Shown here: piece after piece, positions 1 through 6,747 of the stretch
How positions within the stretch are numbered: the first letter of the stretch is position 1
How the letters are laid out: each line of letters begins with the position of its first letter
Origin: Bacillota bacterium
GTDB lineage: Bacteria; Bacillota; Clostridia; Lachnospirales; Cellulosilyticaceae
Reading direction: 5' to 3'
NCBI GenBank assembly: GCA_023457875.1
Contig: JAEXBC010000315.1
Location: 1 to 9,536 of the forward strand
Length of the DNA stretch: 9,536 nt
Translations under genes and position numbers: made by a program
The notes under the pieces: model-generated
The model's input: the letters and a program-made list of their open reading frames with translations, nothing else
What the model was told of the DNA's origin: nothing
The model's database searches: none

Positions 1-399
1 TACTAAACAGAAAATCGTATCATCCCCTGCTAGAGTGCCGATCACTTCATCCACATTAAAAGCATCAATGGCGGCTGCAACGGCATTTCCCATCCCAGTT
101 AAGGTGCGAATGACAATGGTATTACCAGCATAATCAAGACTTACAAAAGCGTCCTTAAAAACACGAATCACCTTTTCAGAAACCTGCTGCTCCACATTAG
201 AAAGGGCCACATACTTTTGCCCTCCTGATTTAGTAGCCACCTTGGTAAGCTTTAGTTCTCTAATATCTCGTGATACAGTTGCCTGCGTCACACTAAACCC
301 TTCATTTTCTAAAGATTCAGCTAGCTCTTCTTGGGTTTCTATTTCATTTCTTTGAATAAGACTTAATATTTTTGACTGGCGCTGTTCTTTCATTCCCAT
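1..399 (-). CDS. argR: Arginine repressor ArgR (C-terminus cut off by the window edge)
   Basis: Transcriptional regulator that represses arginine biosynthesis and activates catabolism when L-arginine is bound; it acts as a hexamer on ARG-box operators. The first 133 residues are visible. The N-terminal winged helix-turn-helix carries the family signature TQATVSRDIRELKL (about residues 39-52), and the C-terminal arginine-binding/oligomerisation domain shows GTLAGDDTIF near the cut, with the Asp pair that contacts arginine. The family is about 150 aa, so roughly 15-20 residues are missing. The ATG at 399 is chosen over the in-frame ATG at 393 because AGGAG sits 8 nt before it. This ribosome binding site lies inside the last Arg codons of nadK, and only one base separates the nadK stop from this ATG, which suggests translational coupling. 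In related genomes recN usually follows. Identification is secure. Confidence 0.96.
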   Translation of the reverse strand, partial: MGMKEQRQSKILSLIQRNEIETQEELAESLENEGFSVTQATVSRDIRELKLTKVATKSGGQKYVALSNVEQQVSEKVIRVFKDAFVSLDYAGNTIVIRTLTGMGNAVAAAIDAFNVDEVIGTLAGDDTIFCLV

Positions 400-400
400 G

Positions 401-1255
401 TTACCTTCTCCTCTCCACAATCTTTCTTCTTAATATGTCAAAAAATTTCTGATGAGATAATTTTATTAATCTAGTTACATAAGGTGCACGTTCAACATGA
501 ACCACATGTTGTGCCGTTAAGTACATTTTTTGTTTTCCATCAATACTAAGAGCCATATCCTTTGTTTCCTCTAGTGTTCTAATTTGAACGGTATCTTGGT
601 CTGAAAGAATGATGGATTTTGCTGATAAAGTATGTGGACAAATAGGTGTTATAATATAATTATGAGCATGAGGTACCACAATAGGTCCCCCTGCTGATAA
701 GTTGTAAGCAGTTGATCCAGTAGGCGAGGAAACAATAACGCCATCAGCTGGATAAATATCACACAATTGATGGTTTACACAAATTTCAAACTCTACTAAT
801 TTGGAGAAGCCTCCCCTTGTGAAATTAATATCATTGAGTGCATCGAAAGTATATTGCTTACCTTGTGGATCCATGATGCTTGCTCTTAGCATCATACGTT
901 CTTCTATTTGATAATCTCCCTGTAAGAGCTTTTCAAGTGATGCCTCGACTTCCTGAGGTTCAATATCTGCCAAGAAGCCTACTCTTCCTAAATTCACCCC
1001 CACAATAGGTAAATTATATCTACTTGCAGCCTCCGCTACACCTAATATGGTTCCGTCTCCACCAATCACAATTAAATGGTCACAAAGTTCATATAGCTTA
1101 TTTCTTTCTATACTAATGGTTCGTGCCTTCAAGGAAAGCGCAACATCTGGTGTAGTATAAGCAGATAAGCCTTTTTCATTCAACCATTTGGCAATATATT
1201 CAGTAATCTTTAAATCTATATCTTTTATCTTATTAGAAATAATGCCAATATGCAT
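401..1255 (-). CDS. nadK: NAD kinase (ATP/polyphosphate-dependent NAD+ kinase)
   Basis: Cytoplasmic enzyme that phosphorylates NAD+ to NADP+, the only de novo route to NADP. With the start chosen here the protein has 284 aa, normal for the family. It shows the GGDGT phosphate-binding motif (about residues 65-69, with the catalytic Asp), the LNDINF segment (about 140-145, the NE/D motif with Asp in place of the more usual Glu), the glycine-rich DGVIVSSPTGSTAYNLSAGG (about 171-190) and the conserved TPICPHTLSAKSIIL. The open frame extends 15 codons further upstream to 1300, but that start would overlap tlyA and has no good Shine-Dalgarno site. The ATG at 1255 has GGAGG 8 nt upstream and begins 16 nt after the tlyA stop. 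It is coupled to argR at the other end. Called ppnK/nadK in relatives. Confidence 0.96.
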   Translation of the reverse strand: MHIGIISNKIKDIDLKITEYIAKWLNEKGLSAYTTPDVALSLKARTISIERNKLYELCDHLIVIGGDGTILGVAEAASRYNLPIVGVNLGRVGFLADIEPQEVEASLEKLLQGDYQIEERMMLRASIMDPQGKQYTFDALNDINFTRGGFSKLVEFEICVNHQLCDIYPADGVIVSSPTGSTAYNLSAGGPIVVPHAHNYIITPICPHTLSAKSIILSDQDTVQIRTLEETKDMALSIDGKQKMYLTAQHVVHVERAPYVTRLIKLSHQKFFDILRRKIVERRR

Positions 1256-1271
1256 CACTTTCCCCTCCCAT

Positions 1272-2159
1272 TTATAAGCATGTATGAGATGCCTGGACAA
1301 TGTTTTTAATGATGGTTGTTTGATCTATTAACTGATCTTCACCTTTCTTTTTAAGGTGAATGAGGTACTCAATATTCCCTTCTGGTCCTTTAATAGGAGA
1401 ATAATCTAATCCCATAATCCCTAAACCTAAATTCTTACAATGTTCCCAAATATGATGAATAACCTCTTCGTGTACCTTAGGCTTTCTTACAACCCCATGC
1501 TTTTCAACCTGCTGTCTACCTGCTTCGAATTGAGGTTTAATAAGTGCCACTATTTCTGCCTCGTCTGTTAACAGCTGTAAGATCGGCTCCATCACCTTTG
1601 TCAAGGAAATAAAAGAAACATCTATGGAGCAAAAATCTATTTTTTCTTCTAAGCGATCTGGTGTCAAATAACGAATATTGGTTTTCTCCATACATATGAC
1701 CCGCGGGTCTTGTCTAAGCTTCCATGCAAACTGTCCATAACCCACATCCACTGAGTAAACCTTACTAGCGCCATTTTGAAGCATACAATCCGTAAAGCCA
1801 CCAGTTGATGCCCCTACATCCATACACACCCTTCCCTCAAGAGAAAGGTTAAAAGCAGAAATTGCCTTTTCTAGTTTGAAGCCGCCACGACTTACATACT
1901 TCATCTTTTCTCTAACTTCTATGGTGCTTCTCCTTTTTACCTTTAAGCCTGGCTTATCCTCTCTCTGACCATCAACGTACACTACACCTGCCATAATATA
2001 TGCCTTTGCACGTTCTCTTGAGGAAGCTAACTGTCTTTCGGTAATGAGTACATCTAGGCGCTCTTTACTATCTAAGATTTTAGGATCAATAACTACCTCC
2101 ATACTTTCCGCTTGTAATGCTTCTTCGAGAGCGCTTTGCTCTAATGCTTTACCTTCCAT
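1272..2159 (-). CDS. tlyA: TlyA-family rRNA 2'-O-methyltransferase / S4-domain protein (YqxC-like)
   Basis: Member of the TlyA/YqxC family, which joins an S4 RNA-binding domain to an FtsJ/RrmJ-type methyltransferase. In actinobacteria TlyA 2'-O-methylates cytidines of 16S and 23S rRNA; the Firmicutes members are less studied, so the exact target is inferred. S4 domain: about residues 33-80 (KERLDVLITERQLASSRERA, then IMAGVVYVDGQ). SAM-binding loop: MDVGASTGGFTD at 113-124. The expected K-D-K-E catalytic tetrad is present as K95 (RGGFKLEK), D180 (SIDVSF), K208 (LIKPQFEAG) and E264 (GNIEYL). The ATG directly abuts the dxs stop (TAGATG), implying re-initiation or coupling, but its Shine-Dalgarno site is weak (GAGAG). 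The protein is 295 aa, about 25 residues longer than usual at the N-terminus, so the internal ATG at 2102 (276 aa) is a possible alternative start. Confidence 0.93.
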   Translation of the reverse strand: MEGKALEQSALEEALQAESMEVVIDPKILDSKERLDVLITERQLASSRERAKAYIMAGVVYVDGQREDKPGLKVKRRSTIEVREKMKYVSRGGFKLEKAISAFNLSLEGRVCMDVGASTGGFTDCMLQNGASKVYSVDVGYGQFAWKLRQDPRVICMEKTNIRYLTPDRLEEKIDFCSIDVSFISLTKVMEPILQLLTDEAEIVALIKPQFEAGRQQVEKHGVVRKPKVHEEVIHHIWEHCKNLGLGIMGLDYSPIKGPEGNIEYLIHLKKKGEDQLIDQTTIIKNIVQASHTCL

Positions 2160-4073
2160 CTATCTACTCTCTTTCTTAGATGATTTCTTATTTTTAGGAC
2201 CTATACCATTTTCACTGATATAGTTTAAAATGCGCGTTGTAATTTTCTCATCATTTAAGCCCATTCGCTCAAATAATGCCTCAACCTTTCCATGTGGTAC
2301 TAATCCACTTTCATGCCCAAAGCATTGTCCCAACACGCGTTTACCTAATAATGCCATATCTGAAAATACCTTTTGACCAAATCCTCCTTGTATTATACCA
2401 TCTTCAAGGGTAAAGAGGTAGTCATAGGTATCAGCAAGGTGCTCAATATCTTTAGGGTTAACTGGCCACACGCAAGGCGCTTCAATAACAGCTAGATCGA
2501 TGTTTTTCTCTTGTAATAACTGACTCACACGTAGTGCCACATGAACCATATGCCCTACTGCTAAGATAGCTATATTATTGCCAGGCTTTAAGGTATTAAA
2601 TCCAACCGAGCAATAATCATTTTGCAAGTTTTCATCCAAATCCTGTCCGCCTCTTGGGTAGCGAATTGCAACAGGTGTTCCTAGACTAATCCCGTAGCGC
2701 ATAGCTGCCTCCATTTCCTGTGGCATCTTAGGCGCTAAAACCGTCATGTTAGGCATACTACTTAAAAAAGCCATATCATAAAGTCCATGGTGAGTTGTTC
2801 CATCCTCTCCTACTAGGCCTGCACGATCTACCGCTAAAATAACAGGTAGGTTTTGTAAGCACACATCATGCAAAATCTGATCATAAGCACGCTGTAAAAA
2901 GGAAGAATAAACGGCTACTACTGGTTTGTATCCACCTGCTGCTAAGCCTGCTGCAAAGGTAACCGCATGTTGTTCTGCGATGCCCACATCAAAAAGGCGT
3001 CTGGGGTAGAGCTTAGAAAAAGGCAGTAAACCTGTTCCCTCTGTCATGGCTGCGGTAATGCCTACAATTTGCTCATCTTCAGAAGCCAGCTTTAGCATTG
3101 CCTCACCAAAGGCGCTTGAAAACGTCTGCACACCCTTCTTACCTGCTCCTTGCCCAGTGGCAATACAAAAAGGACCTACACCATGAAAATGACTTGGCCT
3201 TCGTTCTGCTAATTGATACCCTTTTCCCTTCTTCGTTTTAACGTGAATAAGAAGCGGTCCCTTCATTGCTTTCGCATTTTTAAGTAGGGCAATGAGTTCA
3301 GGTAAATGATGCCCATCTACTGGACCAATATAGGTAAATCCTAGTTGCTCAAATAGGGTGTTTTGCATCACAAAGCTTTTGACACTTTCTTTTGTGCGTC
3401 TTACTGTCCTCACCATATGTGACCCAACCATTGGTATTTTCTGTAATACATCCTCTATATCTTCTTTTGCTTTGAGATAGTCTTGGCTTGAACGGAGTTT
3501 GTTCAAGTATCTACCTAGTCCTCCCACATTTTTAGAGATAGACATCTCATTATCATTTAAAATGACAATCAATTGACTATTGGCTCTTGCTGCATTATTT
3601 AGGGCTTCGAATGCCATGCCTCCCGTAAGCGCTCCATCTCCAATAACTGCAATAACATGATGGGTCTCCCCCTTTAAATCTCTCGCCTTGGCCATTCCTA
3701 ATGCAGCTGAAATTGAGGTAGAACTATGTCCTGTTTCGAATACATCATGCACGCTTTCCTTTCGCTTAGGAAAGCCACTCATCCCATCAATTTGTTTAAG
3801 ATGCTTAAAGCTACTTCTCCTGCCTGTTAAAAGTTTATGAACATAAGCCTGATGCCCTACATCCCAAATCATTTTATCCTTGGGTGAGTCAAACACATAA
3901 TGTAGCGCCACGGTAAGCTCCACTACCCCTAAATTGGAGGCCAAATGCCCTCCTGTTTGTGACAAGGATTGTATCAAAAAAACACGTATATCTTGAGTAA
4001 GCGCTAAAAGCTCATTTTCATTTAACTTTTTTACATCTTCTGGCCCATGTATACTCTTTAATATCTCTAACAT
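2160..4073 (-). CDS. dxs: 1-deoxy-D-xylulose-5-phosphate synthase
   Basis: Thiamine diphosphate-dependent enzyme that condenses pyruvate with glyceraldehyde-3-phosphate to DXP, the first and flux-controlling step of the MEP isoprenoid pathway (also feeding thiamine and pyridoxal). Length 637 aa, typical. Motifs seen: GGHLASNLG (about residues 41-49), GHQAYVHK (about 73-80), the ThDP/metal motif beginning GDGALTGG (about 145) and ending at the NDN near 173-175, GPVDGH (about 250), the catalytic Glu in GIAEQHAVTFAAG (E367), and DRAGLVGEDGTTHHG (about 416-430). The open frame also allows a GTG at 4082, but that GTG is itself part of the ribosome binding site (AAAGAGGTG), which is 6 nt from the ATG at 4073, so the ATG is preferred. 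An intrinsic terminator lies just upstream (4117-4144), so expression probably needs read-through. IspA, encoded upstream, acts later in the same pathway. Confidence 0.97.
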   Translation of the reverse strand: MLEILKSIHGPEDVKKLNENELLALTQDIRVFLIQSLSQTGGHLASNLGVVELTVALHYVFDSPKDKMIWDVGHQAYVHKLLTGRRSSFKHLKQIDGMSGFPKRKESVHDVFETGHSSTSISAALGMAKARDLKGETHHVIAVIGDGALTGGMAFEALNNAARANSQLIVILNDNEMSISKNVGGLGRYLNKLRSSQDYLKAKEDIEDVLQKIPMVGSHMVRTVRRTKESVKSFVMQNTLFEQLGFTYIGPVDGHHLPELIALLKNAKAMKGPLLIHVKTKKGKGYQLAERRPSHFHGVGPFCIATGQGAGKKGVQTFSSAFGEAMLKLASEDEQIVGITAAMTEGTGLLPFSKLYPRRLFDVGIAEQHAVTFAAGLAAGGYKPVVAVYSSFLQRAYDQILHDVCLQNLPVILAVDRAGLVGEDGTTHHGLYDMAFLSSMPNMTVLAPKMPQEMEAAMRYGISLGTPVAIRYPRGGQDLDENLQNDYCSVGFNTLKPGNNIAILAVGHMVHVALRVSQLLQEKNIDLAVIEAPCVWPVNPKDIEHLADTYDYLFTLEDGIIQGGFGQKVFSDMALLGKRVLGQCFGHESGLVPHGKVEALFERMGLNDEKITTRILNYISENGIGPKNKKSSKKESR

Positions 4074-4116
4074 CAATTTCACCTCTTTTTTATAGCTTGC
4101 GGTCGTATAAACGACT

Positions 4117-4144
4117 AAAAAAATGACAACCTAAAGATTGCCAT
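4117..4144 (-). terminator. Intrinsic terminator after oapA, before dxs
   Basis: Read on the minus strand, the base following the oapA stop codon opens a 9-bp stem (ATGGCAATC / GGTTGTCAT, including two G-U pairs) closed by a UUUA tetraloop, and the stem runs straight into a U-tract (4122-4117). This is the canonical rho-independent form. A second small hairpin (GTCGT-TTAT-ACGAC, 4115-4102) follows at once. The terminator would end the OLE-oapA transcript and leave dxs dependent on read-through, since no convincing promoter is visible in the 43 nt between it and dxs. Confidence 0.8.
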
Positions 4145-4720
4145 TTATCGATTGTTTCTTTTAACTAGGTGTTTTATATAGTACATCACTAAGCCAGAGT
4201 AATAAACAATGTATCTGGCACGTGAAATGGCAAATCCTTTTCCTAATGCCTTTCCTCCTACCGTAAGAGCAGCCACAAACCCACTCATTGCAATAGAAAG
4301 AAGTACTGATTTCATGCCGAAACCCTCTTCAATAGCCAGTACAATGGCTGTAGCTGTGCTTCCAGATATAATCCCAGCAATATCTCCTATTACATCGTTA
4401 AATAGATTAGCTACCACAGGTGCATTACGAATAAGTGCTATACTTTCCTTAGCACCCTTTACCTTTGAAGCAGCCATGGCATGGAAACTGGTTTCATCTA
4501 CTGCAACAACAGCATTGCCAATTCCATCACAAAAAATACCGATTAAAATAATGCCGATTAACATTAAAAATGCCATTAAAAGAGGCACATCGGATAAAAG
4601 CACTTCGAAAATATAGCTAAATAATAGGGCAATGATAAAAGTACCACTCACAATAAGGACAAACATCTTAGGACTTTGTGGACGTACTTTTATTTTTTTA
4701 AATTTCATTTTCTTAGCCAT
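4145..4720 (-). CDS. oapA: OLE-associated membrane protein OapA
   Basis: 191-aa integral membrane protein that I identify as OapA, the protein that binds OLE RNA and anchors it to the cell membrane. Seen directly: a very basic N-terminal tail (about residues 1-18, seven Lys and one Arg), then four hydrophobic segments at roughly 19-42, 46-64, 110-131 and 137-157, and a basic C-terminus (KHLVKRNNR). The loop and helix 3 hold FNDVIGDIAGIISG (about 107-120) with a DxxxD pair (D109, D113), which I recall as a conserved feature of OapA. The basic tails fit RNA contact at the cytoplasmic face, but that is inference. The start has AAGGAG 8 nt upstream. The gene begins about 30 nt after the last hairpin of the OLE RNA and is followed at once by a terminator. 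The stretch of residues 63-120 also resembles the transmembrane part of CNNM/CorC-type magnesium transporters. Identification rests on context and topology together. Confidence 0.88.
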   Translation of the reverse strand: MAKKMKFKKIKVRPQSPKMFVLIVSGTFIIALLFSYIFEVLLSDVPLLMAFLMLIGIILIGIFCDGIGNAVVAVDETSFHAMAASKVKGAKESIALIRNAPVVANLFNDVIGDIAGIISGSTATAIVLAIEEGFGMKSVLLSIAMSGFVAALTVGGKALGKGFAISRARYIVYYSGLVMYYIKHLVKRNNR

Positions 4721-4750
4721 ATTACCTGCTCCTTTTACATCAACTTATCA

Positions 4751-4770
4751 CCCACTTCTCAAAAAGTGAG
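4751..4770 (-). other. Terminal hairpin of the OLE RNA (no U-tract)
   Basis: On the minus strand CTCACTT-TTTGAG-AAGTGGG forms a 7-bp stem with a hexaloop. No U-run follows, so it is not a normal intrinsic terminator. It lies about 30 nt upstream of the oapA start and most simply marks the 3' boundary of the structured RNA, leaving the RNA and oapA on one transcript unless it is processed. Confidence 0.5.
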
Positions 4771-5372
4771 ACAATAATGCTTGTAAATTTTGTGGCATAT
4801 AGTCTGGCAGGTTTTCCCAAACTCTTACTCTTTTGTCGCCAAAAAAGCGATTTCTCTTTAAAAAAGTCTCTTTGACTAAGCAAAGCGCCAGATCGCCTTT
4901 AACCACACTGTAATCCAAACACTACCTTTTTTCAAAACGGTCTAGGAGTTTTCCTCACACAACCTACTATGTTCCTATCCTCTTTTGCGAATTAGGTTTC
5001 TATCCACAATCCAAAATTGTCTTTGGCCTAAGAACAACTCTGGTAAATGAATGTCCCCCCTCCTTCACTCAAGGAAGGCTACACTACCCACAGCTAACAC
5101 CGCATGGTAGGTTTCATCCTAAGTCATACTCTATTCCTATAAGAATGAGCACAAGCATAGGTCTCCACGGTAAGTGGGTCAACGCCCATATGCCCTTATG
5201 GATCGCCCACAAACCTTAACCCCCAGTATCAGCCCACAACGGGGCGTTACAAGCCAACACCAGGAACTTCATCGATATGCCCTTAAACGGATTTTTAGGC
5301 CCGTCTTCAAAACACTGCAGGTTGACTAGAATACCGCATCTCACCCTTTGAAAAGTGCGTCATCAGTCGCCT
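4751..5372 (-). ncRNA. ole: OLE RNA (Ornate, Large, Extremophilic RNA)
   Basis: A 622-nt stretch with no credible protein gene but dense RNA structure when read on the minus strand. Helices I can pair by eye: GACU/AGUC enclosing CGCA/UGCG near the 5' end; an 8-bp stem with one bulged G (5250-5241 region with 5224-5217; CCCC/GGGG core); GUGCUC/GAGUAU capped by AUUC-UUAUAG-GAAU; CCUUC-CUUGAGU-GAAGG (5078-5062); AACCUA/UAGGUU; GCGAU/AUCGC (4896-4892 with 4851-4847) enclosing CUUUG/CAAAG (4885-4881 with 4874-4870). OLE RNA is known to average about 610 nt, to sit in the ispA/dxs cluster of Firmicutes, and to be followed by oapA, all as here. In B. halodurans the OLE complex is membrane-bound and needed for alcohol, cold and magnesium tolerance; its biochemical activity is unsettled. 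The 5' end is set by the promoter and the 3' end by the last hairpin, so both are approximate. Confidence 0.9.
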
Positions 5373-5378
5373 TTACAC

Positions 5379-5407
5379 ATTATAGCAAGTAACACCTTAT
5401 ATTTCAA
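5379..5407 (-). promoter_or_regulatory. Sigma-A-type promoter for the OLE RNA
   Basis: On the minus strand, -35 TTGAAA (5407-5402), a 17-nt spacer and a perfect -10 TATAAT (5384-5379) lie in the short gap after the DUF212 gene. The predicted transcription start is near 5372, exactly where the structured RNA begins (AGGCGACUGAUG). Spacing and position make this one of the best promoters in the window; it would let OLE RNA be made at higher levels than the surrounding operon. Confidence 0.8.
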
Positions 5408-5416
5408 CGCCCTCCA

Positions 5417-5860
5417 TTAAAATGATAGAAGTGCTACCAAGCAACCTAACACACCACCCGCCAGAACTTGAAGTGGGGTGTGCCCAAGTATTTCTTTTAA
5501 GCGTTCTTCTGGATTCAAATTAGGATTCTCTAAAACCTCAATGATTTGATTAATAACTGCTGCCTGCTTGCCTGCTTCGAGCCTTACATTAGCCGCATCA
5601 TACATCACAACGAAGCTCATCACCGTGGAAATAGCAAAATACACACTATCAAATCCATGCATTTGTCCTGTTTTCATTGCCAGCGCCACAACAAAAGCAC
5701 TATGTGAGCTTGGCATCCCCCCTGAAGTCCAAAACTTTGATAAATCCAAACGACGTTCTTGTAATAAAGTAAGGATGACTTTTATAAGCTGTGCTATAAA
5801 CCAACTCAAAATAGCAACCCATAAAATCTTGTTATTCAATAGTTGTTCAAAAGGATTCAT
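5417..5860 (-). CDS. Divergent PAP2 family membrane protein (DUF212, YuiD-like)
   Basis: 147-aa membrane protein of the divergent PAP2 family, distantly related to PAP2 acid phosphatases. Motifs: GGMPSSHSA (about residues 47-55), the family signature YDAANVRLEAGKQA (about 87-100), and GHTPLQVLAGGVLG (about 126-139), the last carrying the His expected in the third phosphatase motif. Hydrophobic segments at about 11-32, 54-63 (short), 71-88 and 128-146. Substrate unknown; being next to ispA makes a prenyl- or lipid-diphosphate substrate conceivable, but this is inference only. The frame could start at a TTG at 5875 overlapping the ispA stop, but the ATG at 5860 has GGGAGG 5 nt upstream, and that site overlaps the would-be upstream codons. 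It lies 11 nt after ispA, so it is probably cotranscribed with it, and it separates ispA from the OLE promoter. Confidence 0.93.
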   Translation of the reverse strand: MNPFEQLLNNKILWVAILSWFIAQLIKVILTLLQERRLDLSKFWTSGGMPSSHSAFVVALAMKTGQMHGFDSVYFAISTVMSFVVMYDAANVRLEAGKQAAVINQIIEVLENPNLNPEERLKEILGHTPLQVLAGGVLGCLVALLSF

Positions 5861-5871
5861 TTTTTCCTCCC

Positions 5872-6747
5872 TCAATTTCGTCTACTTATCAGCCTTCTTG
5901 CAATGTCTTTTAATAAGCTTGTATCACCAGAAATTTGCTCTAACAATTCAATTGCCTTTTGTGTTAGCTTCTCTGTAATATCATGGCATTCCTCTATACT
6001 GTAAAAATTAAGATAAGTATTTTTATGATTTTTTTCATCGCTATGAATAGGCTTTCCCAATTCCTCCATAGTAGATGTGGCATCTAATACATCATCTACA
6101 ATCTGAAAGACTTTGCCTATATATTTACCGTAAGCTTCTAACAAACTCACTTCTTTTGAAGAACCACCGCCAAGAACAGCCCCCATTTTGGTTGCCGCTG
6201 CAATAAGTGCTCCTGTTTTATTCAGATGAATCCTATCAAGGGTATCTTGGTTAATAACCTTACCTTCACTTAACATATCCAGTATTTGACCACCAATCAT
6301 ACCCTGCGCGCCGCACGCTACGCTTAAAATATGAGCTGCACGCACACGTTCCAAATCCTCGTTTTTCATCGCATCACTTAGCATGATTTCAAAGGCAGCT
6401 GATAAGAGTCCATCACCAGCTAAAATAGCTGTAGCTTCGCCAAATACTTTATGATTAGTAAGCTTTCCTCTACGGTAATCATCATCGTCCATGGCAGGTA
6501 GGTCATCATGAATAAGGGAATAAGTGTGAATCATCTCAATGGCACATAGATATGCACTAATATCTCCCTTTCCACCTACTGCTTCATAGGCAAGCTGCAT
6601 CAGTACTGGCCTAATACGCTTTCCTCCAGCCATGAGGCTATAATTCATTGCCTCATAAAGTACTTTAAAATGGCCCTCAGGCTTAGGTAGTGCATTTTCA
6701 AGTCTTTCATTAACAAATTCCGTATAATAGGAGAGGTTCTTTTCCAT
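5872..6747 (-). CDS. ispA: Farnesyl diphosphate synthase / polyprenyl synthetase
   Basis: Cytoplasmic trans-prenyltransferase that joins IPP to DMAPP and then to GPP, giving farnesyl diphosphate for undecaprenyl phosphate, quinones and other isoprenoids. Length 291 aa, usual for bacterial FPP synthases. The first Asp-rich motif is DDLPAMDDDDYRRG (D81 onward), with the two-residue insertion of bacterial type II FPP synthases, and YSLIH just before it as in E. coli IspA, favouring a C15 product. The second Asp-rich motif is QIVDDVLD (D218, D219, D222). GGKRIRP (41-47), K177 in LNKTG and K242 in KNTY are also in place. The ATG overlaps the xseB stop by one base (TAATG), with AAGGAG about 8 nt upstream inside xseB, so the two are translationally coupled. 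Confidence 0.96.
   Translation of the reverse strand: MEKNLSYYTEFVNERLENALPKPEGHFKVLYEAMNYSLMAGGKRIRPVLMQLAYEAVGGKGDISAYLCAIEMIHTYSLIHDDLPAMDDDDYRRGKLTNHKVFGEATAILAGDGLLSAAFEIMLSDAMKNEDLERVRAAHILSVACGAQGMIGGQILDMLSEGKVINQDTLDRIHLNKTGALIAAATKMGAVLGGGSSKEVSLLEAYGKYIGKVFQIVDDVLDATSTMEELGKPIHSDEKNHKNTYLNFYSIEECHDITEKLTQKAIELLEQISGDTSLLKDIARRLISRRN

Noticed and set aside
4089..4094. TATAAA on the minus strand as a dxs promoter -10
   Set aside because: It would place the transcript start at about 4082, inside the dxs ribosome binding site, and no acceptable -35 lies 16-18 nt upstream.
4209..4616. Plus-strand open frame of 135 codons opposite oapA
   Set aside because: It lies antisense to a clear membrane protein gene, has low-complexity composition typical of an opposite-strand frame (Ala/Ile/Pro/Ser rich), no family motif and no ribosome binding site.
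4751..5372. Possible RNase P RNA, 6S or tmRNA in the structured gap
   Set aside because: The length is too great for RNase P, 6S or tmRNA, I find no tmRNA tag frame with tRNA-like ends, and the conserved RNase P core segments are not apparent. The genomic setting fits OLE instead.
5568..5978. Plus-strand open frame of 136 codons across DUF212 and ispA
   Set aside because: It spans the junction of two well-identified minus-strand genes and shows no motif or ribosome binding site.
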